A stretch of DNA of 5,070 nt, taken from assembly GCA_002482415.1 (NCBI GenBank), contig DLFY01000096.1, positions 24,291 to 29,360 on the forward strand, in the 5' to 3' direction. Positions within the stretch are counted from its first letter, which is position 1. Each line of letters opens with the position of its first letter. Below, piece by piece: positions 1 to 5,070 of the stretch. The notes below the pieces were generated by a model that worked only from the letters and a program-made list of their open reading frames with translations, made no database searches and was not told the origin of the DNA. A program made the position numbers and the translations under genes. Origin of the DNA: Phycisphaerales bacterium UBA7708. Lineage in GTDB: Bacteria > Planctomycetota > Phycisphaerae > Sedimentisphaerales > Anaerohalosphaeraceae.

Positions 1-927
1 CTGGCCCAGCACCTCGTTGCCCAGCGTATCCCGGACCACCGACAGCCCTTCCAGAATCGTAATCCCGCACTTGCACAGCGAACCGAGCGTCCGGGCAAAA
101 CGTCCCACCGCCAGAGTGCGCAGGACTTTGCCGACCATCGGGATTTTCAGTTTAAATCCATCCCAGGCGACTCGTCCCTGCGGCGTTTCTTTCCAGCGAT
201 TGAAAGCATAAATTCCCCCGATTATTGCAATTGCCAGCAGCCACCCATAAACCGCCAGAAAATCACTGACGCCCAGCAGGGCCTTGGTCGGACCCGGCAG
301 CGATGCCTTATCGGCTCCGATGGTGGCGATAATCTTGGGCAGTACCCAGACCAGCATCACCACCACGGAAATCATCCCGACCGCCAGCACCATAATCGGA
401 TACGCCGCTGCATTTTTGATATTGGATTTGATTTTCTCTTCACGGGTCAGAAGCCGTACAAGCTGGTCGAAGGTCTGGTCAAGAATGCCGCCGGTTTCGC
501 CCACCCGCACCATGGAGATATACAGAGGACTGTAAACACGCGGATATTGCTCCATGGCCTCCGACAGGGATTTGCCCGCACTGACCTGCCTGGACAGGTT
601 TTCCAGAAGAGCAATAATCGCAGGCTTGCTCTGCTGGTCACGTATGATTTGCAGCGCCTCCAGGACAGGCAATCCCGCCTTCAGCGCCGTCGAAAGCTGC
701 ACCGAAACCGCCAGTACATCCTTGCTGCCTACGCGAACGCGAACATCGCCGTCAGCCGAGGACACAACTGCGGTCCGCTGCGCCTGACGCTGGGTTTCTA
801 TCAGCTCCATGGCAAAATGGCCCTTCTGCGCCAGAAGCCCGATTGCCGCCTTTCGGTCAGATGCCTCGATAACCCCTTTCAGCGATTTGCCCGCTGTATC
901 GACTGCCTTGTATTCAAATAACGACAA
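1..927 (-). CDS. gspF: Type II secretion / type IV pilus inner-membrane platform protein GspF (PilC family), C-terminus cut by window edge
   Basis: GspF is the polytopic inner-membrane platform protein of type II secretion. It couples the cytoplasmic ATPase GspE to pseudopilus assembly. The window shows 309 residues of a family usually near 400 long, so roughly the last 90-100 residues, including the final membrane helix, lie outside. The N-terminus (SLFEYKAVDTAGKSLKGVIE) is typical of GspF. The first T2SSF domain spans about residues 70-195, with conserved LKAGLPVLEAL (82-92) and VRVGETGGILDQ (140-151). Hydrophobic helices lie at about 175-200 and 222-243. The second T2SSF copy begins near 274 (VGRFARTLGSL) and runs off the edge. 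The start is TTG: no ATG or GTG lies in frame between the gspE stop and this codon, and AGGAG sits 9 bases upstream. It lies 36 bases after gspE, so the two are probably co-transcribed. PilC of a type IV pilus is the main alternative; the family is certain, the exact system is not. Confidence 0.93.
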   Translation of the reverse strand, partial: MSLFEYKAVDTAGKSLKGVIEASDRKAAIGLLAQKGHFAMELIETQRQAQRTAVVSSADGDVRVRVGSKDVLAVSVQLSTALKAGLPVLEALQIIRDQQSKPAIIALLENLSRQVSAGKSLSEAMEQYPRVYSPLYISMVRVGETGGILDQTFDQLVRLLTREEKIKSNIKNAAAYPIMVLAVGMISVVVMLVWVLPKIIATIGADKASLPGPTKALLGVSDFLAVYGWLLAIAIIGGIYAFNRWKETPQGRVAWDGFKLKIPMVGKVLRTLAVGRFARTLGSLCKCGITILEGLSVVRDTLGNEVLGQ

Positions 928-936
928 TTCCCTTGT

Positions 937-941
937 CTCCT
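937..941 (-). promoter_or_regulatory. Ribosome binding site fixing the TTG start of gspF
   Basis: AGGAG on the minus strand ends 9 bases before TTG at 927. It lies between the gspE stop codon (964-966) and gspF and supports translation from the non-ATG start. A second purine run, AAGGG (930-934), is too close to the start codon to be the main site. Confidence 0.6.
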
Positions 942-963
942 GTCTTGATGATTCTGAATACGA

Positions 964-2658
964 CTAATCTTCTTCGACACCCTGCGTCACACGGAGCACT
1001 TCTTCCGGCGTGGTCATCCCCGCCAGAATCTTCTCAATCCCGTCATGACGCATGTGGTGATAATCGGATGGCGCCGCAGCCAGAAGCTGTTCGGTAGTCG
1101 GCCGCTCGGCAATCAGCTTGCGAAGGGTCTCGGTAATCCGCAGAAATTCAAATATCCCATTTCGTCCCCGCATGCCCGTCTGGTTGCAGTCATCGCAGCC
1201 GGTTCCGTGATACAACGGAGCATCCGGGGGAATGGTGATGGAATTATTCAGGTTGACCAGCAGGGACTCATCCGGCTTATACGGCTTGCGGCAGGACGGA
1301 CAAATCTTGCGAACCAGCCGCTGGGCCAGAACGCCTTCCAGAGAACTGGCCAGCAAAAACGGCTCCACCCCCATATCAATCAGACGCGTAATCGCACCCG
1401 CCGCATTATTGGTGTGCAGGGTGGATAACACAAGGTGCCCCGTCAGCGCCGCACGAATCGCAATCTCCGCCGTTTCCTTGTCGCGGATTTCGCCGACCAT
1501 GATGATGTTGGGATCCTGACGCAGAATATGACGCAACCCCCGGCCAAAGGTCAGCCCTCGCCGCGGATTAATCGGCATCTGAACCACGCCTTCCAACTGG
1601 TATTCGACGGGGTCTTCAACCGTGATAATCTTAAGTGACGGGCTGTAAATATGATTCAGGGCCGCATAGAGTGTTGTTGTTTTACCGCTGCCCGTCGGCC
1701 CGGTCACCAGAATAATACCGTGCGCCTTGCTAAGCGCCTGGTCGAATCCGTCCAGCATCTCCGGACTCATGCCCAGATCATTCAGAGCAATCAGGGCGTT
1801 GCTGCGGTCCAGAATACGCATCACGACCGCCTCCCCCCACACCGAAGGAACCGTCGAAACACGCAAATCCACTTTGCCGCGACCCGCACTGAACTCAATA
1901 TGTCCATCCTGCGGAATATAGCGCTCCGCAATGTTCATTCCGGCCATAATCTTGATACGCGAAATAATCGCCGCCTGCAAACGCTTGGGCGACGTCGACT
2001 TTTCAAGCAGCATACCATCGATGCGGTATTTGATCTTGACCTGATTTTCAAACGGCTCAATATGAACGTCACTGGCGCGGGATTCAATCGCCTCCAGTAA
2101 AATCAGGTTGACTAAGTTGACTAAGGATGGTTCGCGCGCCAGCTCATGCAGCCGCGATGCCGTTAACTGACCATTGGCATCCTGCTCTTCGTTCTCTTCC
2201 GAAGTGGAAAGATTGCGGACCATCCGGGCGACATTGCTGCCGTAATAATGCTGAATGACTTTTTCCAGTTCCGACGGCCGGCTGTAGCACCGGCGAATCG
2301 ACAGCCCCGTAATCATCCGCAAATTGCTCAGCGCAACATGGTCAAACGGATCCGACATCGCAAGCGTCAGTCGCCCGTTCTCACGCCCAACCGGCAAAAC
2401 ATTGTACTGACTGGCCGCCTCCGCAGGCACCAGCGACAAAATATCCGGCGGAACCGTCAGCCCCTCAAGCTCCAGCTTTTCAATCCCCGCCTGTTCACAG
2501 AGAATCTCGTTCAAAAAACGAGCGTTTAATCCTGTGATATCCAGCAGGATTTGCCCCAGTTTGCGGGGGTCGTCTTTTTGCATCTCAAGCGCCTCAGCCA
2601 ACTGTTTGGAATTGATAAGGCCCTTACTGCAAAGCAATTCTCCAAGTTTTGGACGCAT
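964..2658 (-). CDS. gspE: Type II secretion / type IV pilus assembly ATPase GspE (PilB/MshE type) with N-terminal MshEN domain
   Basis: Cytoplasmic hexameric ATPase that powers pseudopilus or pilus extension through GspF. In numbering from the chosen start (564 residues), an MshEN-type N-domain covers about 4-148, with two tandem 24-residue motifs at 4-27 and 33-56 separated by five residues. A linker and the N2 domain follow (SDVHIEP 196-202, YRIDGML 211-217). The ATPase core has Walker A GPTGSGKT (320-327), Asp box ITVEDPVEY (345-353), Walker B region NIIMVGEIRD (384-393) and His box TGHLVLSTLHTN (406-417). Two CxxC pairs at 453/456 and 488/491 form the tetracysteine zinc site typical of GspE/PilB. 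All key motifs are intact. An upstream in-frame ATG at 2703 would add 15 residues, but it has no good ribosome site. The ATG at 2658 has AAGGGA 10 bases upstream and puts the MshEN motif right at the N-terminus, as in relatives. GspE and PilB cannot be firmly separated from sequence alone. Confidence 0.96.
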   Translation of the reverse strand: MRPKLGELLCSKGLINSKQLAEALEMQKDDPRKLGQILLDITGLNARFLNEILCEQAGIEKLELEGLTVPPDILSLVPAEAASQYNVLPVGRENGRLTLAMSDPFDHVALSNLRMITGLSIRRCYSRPSELEKVIQHYYGSNVARMVRNLSTSEENEEQDANGQLTASRLHELAREPSLVNLVNLILLEAIESRASDVHIEPFENQVKIKYRIDGMLLEKSTSPKRLQAAIISRIKIMAGMNIAERYIPQDGHIEFSAGRGKVDLRVSTVPSVWGEAVVMRILDRSNALIALNDLGMSPEMLDGFDQALSKAHGIILVTGPTGSGKTTTLYAALNHIYSPSLKIITVEDPVEYQLEGVVQMPINPRRGLTFGRGLRHILRQDPNIIMVGEIRDKETAEIAIRAALTGHLVLSTLHTNNAAGAITRLIDMGVEPFLLASSLEGVLAQRLVRKICPSCRKPYKPDESLLVNLNNSITIPPDAPLYHGTGCDDCNQTGMRGRNGIFEFLRITETLRKLIAERPTTEQLLAAAPSDYHHMRHDGIEKILAGMTTPEEVLRVTQGVEED

Positions 2659-2668
2659 TATAGAAATT

Positions 2669-2674
2669 TCCCTT
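2669..2674 (-). promoter_or_regulatory. Ribosome binding site for the preferred gspE start
   Basis: AAGGGA on the minus strand lies 10 bases before the ATG at 2658. The alternative ATG at 2703 is preceded only by an A-rich stretch with no comparable purine core. This favours 2658 as the true start, though the spacing is slightly long. Confidence 0.45.
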
Positions 2675-2742
2675 TTACCCTGAGTGTCTAAGCATGTTTC
2701 CATTGCTTATTTCGCCATTTTAACATTTTCTCAATTTCTTTA

Positions 2743-2771
2743 ATTTAAACAACTTATGTAAATATTTTCAA
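2743..2771 (-). promoter_or_regulatory. Weaker sigma70-like promoter candidate close to gspE
   Basis: On the minus strand TTGAAA (2766-2771) is followed after 17 bases by TTAAAT (2743-2748). The -35 matches the consensus at five of six bases and the -10 at only four of six. A transcript would start near 2736, leaving a leader of about 78 bases before gspE. The stretch is very AT-rich, so a chance match is quite possible. The promoter at 2855-2884 is the better candidate. Confidence 0.25.
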
Positions 2772-2825
2772 ATCCAGATGCAACATGTAAGTTTAGACGG
2801 ACAAGGGTAGAGAATTGTTTCAAAA

Positions 2826-2844
2826 TTTTTCATGACGTGAAAAA
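2826..2844. repeat. Inverted repeat just downstream of the gspE promoter, possible operator
   Basis: TTTTTCA and TGAAAAA form perfect 7-base arms around the 5-base centre TGACG. The site lies at about +5 to +23 relative to the start predicted from the promoter at 2855-2884, a position from which a bound repressor could block transcription. The arms are A/T-rich and short, so a stable RNA terminator is unlikely. An operator function is inference from position only. Confidence 0.35.
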
Positions 2845-2854
2845 ATTGACACAA

Positions 2855-2884
2855 ATGATAGATAAAGTGACAAATGGCTGTCAA
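2855..2884 (-). promoter_or_regulatory. Probable sigma70-type promoter of the gspE-gspF operon
   Basis: On the minus strand a perfect -35 hexamer TTGACA (2879-2884) is followed after 18 bases by TATCAT (2855-2860), a five-of-six match to the -10 consensus. It sits in the only AT-rich non-coding stretch of the window, 45 bases beyond the end of the GAF gene and facing gspE. Transcription would start near 2848, giving a leader of about 190 bases. No known riboswitch core was recognised in that leader. The sigma class and actual use are inferred. Confidence 0.5.
2868..2883. repeat. Inverted repeat TGACA-N6-TGTCA overlapping the -35 box
   Basis: Perfect 5-base arms (2868-2872 and 2879-2883) flank AATGGC; the right arm lies inside the -35 hexamer. 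A further TGACA copy lies at 2847-2851, exactly 21 bases (about two helical turns) from the 2868 copy on the same strand, and TGACG occurs at 2833. Such spaced half-sites suit a dimeric regulator, but the arms are short and the binding protein is unknown. Confidence 0.3.
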
Positions 2885-2929
2885 TTACAGAGTATTGGAG
2901 TGCAGTATCCGGTATATTAAGCTGCTATC

Positions 2930-3586
2930 TCAGGACTGAACCGAATTCTCAGCAATGGCATGGTGTTTTTGAATCGCAATACGCAACCCAGGCGCTGCCG
3001 CGGAAATATTGCCGAATTCCTCACCGGTAAACGGCTTCTCGGCCTGCCGATATAACAAAATAAAGCCAACACCTTTACCCATTTTACCGAGCGGAACCGC
3101 TGCGACAGTAATATGCTTAAGCATCGCAGGATTCGCCTGAAGTCCCATCTGCAGCATCTGCTCCAGCGTACAAATCCGGCTGCTCCGGCTGATTTCCTGC
3201 ACCACCTGCGACGTAAACCAGGTATCAAAGTGCCCTTTTTCGACAGCAAACTCCGATGTCGAGTTGGAAAAATGAATATCAAACCCCTTCGGCTCAACCA
3301 GGAAAATCGCCACCCCGGCCGCATCCAGATTCTCACGAATAAAACCGGCCGCTGTATCCAGAATGGACGTCAGCTCGGAAATACCCAGCAGGGACTCCTG
3401 AAACCGTAAAACAAACGAAAGCGTGGCAATTTTCTGAATGAATTCCCCATGTGCCCCAACAATATCACGACACAAGATATCTATTTTCTTGTGCTGTCGT
3501 TGTTCTCGCCCCCGCAGCATGCGGATGACCCGTAAGGCACGTTCATTTCGTTTGAGGTTCAAGGCCGAATCCTTAAAAAATACCAT
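2930..3586 (-). CDS. Stand-alone GAF-domain-like protein, probable cytoplasmic sensor
   Basis: This 218-residue protein has no signal peptide or membrane helix. Residues 1-65 are a charged, largely helical lead (many Arg and Lys, e.g. KRNERALRVIRMLRGREQR at 12-30) that could form a coiled coil or docking helix. Residues about 68-208 look like one GAF fold: a helix with SELTSILDTAAGFIRENL (70-87), strand AGVAIFLVE (90-98), a central helix TWFTSQVVQEI (122-132), then the paired strands ITVAAVPLGKMGKGVGFILL (159-178) and a closing helix. GAF domains bind small ligands or mediate dimerisation; the ligand here cannot be read. No kinase, GGDEF, HD or DNA-binding output domain is present. The ATG at 3586 has only a weak ribosome site. 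It lies 102 bases after the pyrophosphorylase gene and 271 bases before gspE. The GAF assignment rests on pattern, with moderate confidence; the gene itself is secure. Confidence 0.72.
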   Translation of the reverse strand: MVFFKDSALNLKRNERALRVIRMLRGREQRQHKKIDILCRDIVGAHGEFIQKIATLSFVLRFQESLLGISELTSILDTAAGFIRENLDAAGVAIFLVEPKGFDIHFSNSTSEFAVEKGHFDTWFTSQVVQEISRSSRICTLEQMLQMGLQANPAMLKHITVAAVPLGKMGKGVGFILLYRQAEKPFTGEEFGNISAAAPGLRIAIQKHHAIAENSVQS

Positions 3587-3688
3587 TTCTCACAATAATT
3601 CGGCCTTTTCCCGCTGGTTCTTAAGAAACGCTTTGAGAGATTAGCAATTTCTTATCACATCGTCCGATAATAGCCTGCTTTTCCGGAA

Positions 3689-5070
3689 TCATCCCAGATA
3701 CACAGAATCGCCTTTGCGGATCGGCGGTACAGAGGACGCTTTCGCCTGAACATCGGCTTTAAACAGGGCAAAACTCGGCGCCATTTCCAGAACACAGTCC
3801 GGCCGACCATCCGCTTTACGCGGCACCTTTCCCCCCGCCGCTTCCAGCCAGCCTGCCGCCCGGTCAATCATCATCTGGTAAGTCACCTCGGCACTGTCCA
3901 CCCCGGTCGCATTCTTGACAGGAGCAAATTCCTCACTCCGCAGCGTTTCCAGGATGATGGACTTTTTCGCCATCGGCAGCGCATCAAACACAAACGTCTC
4001 CAGCTTGACCCCATTGGGCTTGCCCGGATTGACAGGATTGCCCTTGGCATCAATATGCGGAATTTTCTTGATCGCCTTATGGAACGGCAGTGCAAACCCG
4101 CCGCCGGCGTTGAGTTTCTCAATAAAGCTGACGCTGATCATGTGTATCCCGATAGACCCCAATTCAAAGACCAGCGAACCATCCGCATTTTTGCGATGTG
4201 CCTGCTCATCCGGCAGGTCACTATATTCAATCACCGTTACCTTGCCATCGACCAGGCAGAAATTCCCCACCTTTTCCAGCGGCCCGGCCTTCAGCAGCGC
4301 CTTGGATGACATCTCCGCTCCATCCATCGCGTGCAGCCCGATAAACAGCGGATCCAGCACATGCACCAGCGGATTATCCACCTGCCAGTACGACAGGTAT
4401 TCAATCCCGCGTTTTTTCATATCCGCCAGCGCCCCGCTGTCGGCCAGCGCCTTAAGACTGCCGCCATGCCCATCCGGGCTGGTTGCCAGCGTCCCCTTGT
4501 CGGCCAGAAAGATCGTGCCGTCAAACGCAAAATTCGGCATCGTCCCCTGAATGAAAATCACCACATTGGATTTCTTCAAACCAAAATAGCCGGCCTTCTC
4601 AAAGCTCTCTACCGTGGCCTGATAATTCAGCGGGCTGGTCATCACATACCACGGAATATCCACGTTATATTTCTTCGAAGCAGCCAGAATCGACTCGGCA
4701 AAAATGGTAAACAGCGTTTTCTTTTTAATCGGACTGGTAGGGTAATTGCCTTTGGGACCATCAAATCCCAGCCGAGTCCCTTGTCCGCCTGCAACAACAA
4801 ATCCAGCCGCCTTGCCCTGCTGCAGGAGCGTTTCTCCCAGTTGACATGCCTTTGCATATTTATCTTTCTGTTCAGCAGTCTTCGGCTGGGCTGGATACGA
4901 TGGAGCCGGTTCAAATGCCGTGGGAATCGCAATCGTTCCGTCTTTTTTCACATACTGCTCGACCCACTCGGGGATATGTTTGAAATCCAGCTTTTCAATC
5001 TGCCCAAGCAGGGCGTCCTGCTCCTGCGGATCAAGCTGGGAGTAAAACGCCAGCAGGTGTTCCTGCCCAA
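3689..5070 (-). CDS. UDPGP-family UDP-sugar pyrophosphorylase (UAP1-like, probably UDP-N-acetylglucosamine forming), N-terminus cut by window edge
   Basis: The family joins UTP and a sugar 1-phosphate to give UDP-sugar and pyrophosphate in the cytoplasm. The frame stays open to the window edge, showing 459 residues; a GTG at 4951 is internal, because the 39 codons before it encode a normal family N-terminus (GQEHLLAFYSQLDPQEQDAL). In visible numbering, the nucleotide-binding loop VVAGGQGTRLG lies at 91-101 and PKGNYP at 105-110, with GYFGLKK at 160-166 and the uridine-side motif PDGHGG at 198-203. VDNPLV follows at 230-235, KPNGVKLETFVFD at 350-362 and the basic motif FAPVKN at 381-386. This order closely matches eukaryotic UAP1/AGX1, including VDN and KPNG, better than bacterial GalU or GlmU. 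Substrate is therefore most likely GlcNAc-1-P; glucose- or galactose-1-P remain possible. All expected motifs are intact. No clear terminator follows the stop. No functional link to the secretion genes is visible. Confidence 0.93.
   Translation of the reverse strand, partial: GQEHLLAFYSQLDPQEQDALLGQIEKLDFKHIPEWVEQYVKKDGTIAIPTAFEPAPSYPAQPKTAEQKDKYAKACQLGETLLQQGKAAGFVVAGGQGTRLGFDGPKGNYPTSPIKKKTLFTIFAESILAASKKYNVDIPWYVMTSPLNYQATVESFEKAGYFGLKKSNVVIFIQGTMPNFAFDGTIFLADKGTLATSPDGHGGSLKALADSGALADMKKRGIEYLSYWQVDNPLVHVLDPLFIGLHAMDGAEMSSKALLKAGPLEKVGNFCLVDGKVTVIEYSDLPDEQAHRKNADGSLVFELGSIGIHMISVSFIEKLNAGGGFALPFHKAIKKIPHIDAKGNPVNPGKPNGVKLETFVFDALPMAKKSIILETLRSEEFAPVKNATGVDSAEVTYQMMIDRAAGWLEAAGGKVPRKADGRPDCVLEMAPSFALFKADVQAKASSVPPIRKGDSVYLG

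Noticed and set aside
547..921. Plus-strand frame of 124 codons opposite gspF
   Set aside because: It lies wholly within the well-supported GspF coding frame, shows no recognisable motif and has no ribosome site worth noting.
2659..2850. Cyclic di-GMP or other riboswitch in the long gspE leader
   Set aside because: I looked for the conserved GEMM core and for strong nested stems and saw neither; the leader is AT-rich with little stable structure.
2917..3336. Minus-strand frame of 139 codons overlapping the GAF gene
   Set aside because: It is out of frame with the GAF-like protein and its product is rich in Arg, Trp and Cys, typical of a shifted reading. It is not a separate gene.
3587..3688. 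Possible terminator or promoter between the pyrophosphorylase and GAF genes, including the palindrome TTCTTAAGAA at 3618-3627
   Set aside because: No GC-rich stem followed by a T run is present, and the best -10 candidate matches the consensus poorly. The 10-base palindrome is short and A/T-rich, so it is not called.
3915..4550. Open frame of 211 codons on the plus strand inside the pyrophosphorylase gene
   Set aside because: It is fully antisense to a gene with intact family motifs, and its Ser/Pro-rich product resembles no known family. It is a shadow of codon bias on the other strand.
3689..4951. GTG at 4951 as the start of the pyrophosphorylase
   Set aside because: The frame continues upstream to the window edge and encodes a family-typical N-terminal helix region, so this GTG is an internal valine.

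Overview
This window holds four genes, all on the minus strand, so it reads from right to left. From position 5070 to 1 they are: (1) a UDP-sugar pyrophosphorylase of the eukaryote-like UDPGP/UAP1 family, missing its N-terminus at the window edge; (2) a small stand-alone GAF-domain protein; (3) a complete GspE/PilB-type secretion ATPase; (4) a GspF/PilC-type inner-membrane platform protein, missing its C-terminus at the other edge. No tRNA, rRNA, CRISPR array, insertion sequence or phage gene was recognised. The region looks like ordinary chromosomal backbone, not an accessory island.

The organism is a Gram-negative-type bacterium with a type II secretion or type IV pilus assembly system. A UAP1-like nucleotidyltransferase beside a gspE-gspF pair, together with moderate GC, made me think of the planctomycetes (Phycisphaerae-like lineages). 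This is an inference from gene content and is weakly supported. Coding regions are moderately GC-rich. The 271-base gap before gspE is strikingly AT-rich.

Layout: the pyrophosphorylase ends at 3689, followed by a 102-base gap with no clear terminator. The GAF gene occupies 3586-2930. A 271-base AT-rich control region follows (2929-2659). It holds a good sigma70-type promoter (TTGACA, 18-base spacer, TATCAT), two inverted repeats around it, and a weaker second promoter candidate closer to gspE. gspE (2658-964) and gspF (927 leftwards) are 36 bases apart and probably share one transcript.

How the genes work together: GspE hydrolyses ATP in the cytoplasm, and GspF is its membrane partner in extending the (pseudo)pilus. 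The N-terminus of GspE carries a recognisable MshEN-type tandem motif, a family known to bind cyclic di-GMP, so secretion may respond to that messenger. The GAF protein is a possible cytoplasmic sensor with no output domain; any link to secretion rests only on position. The pyrophosphorylase supplies UDP-sugar (probably UDP-GlcNAc) for the cell envelope and is probably unrelated in function.
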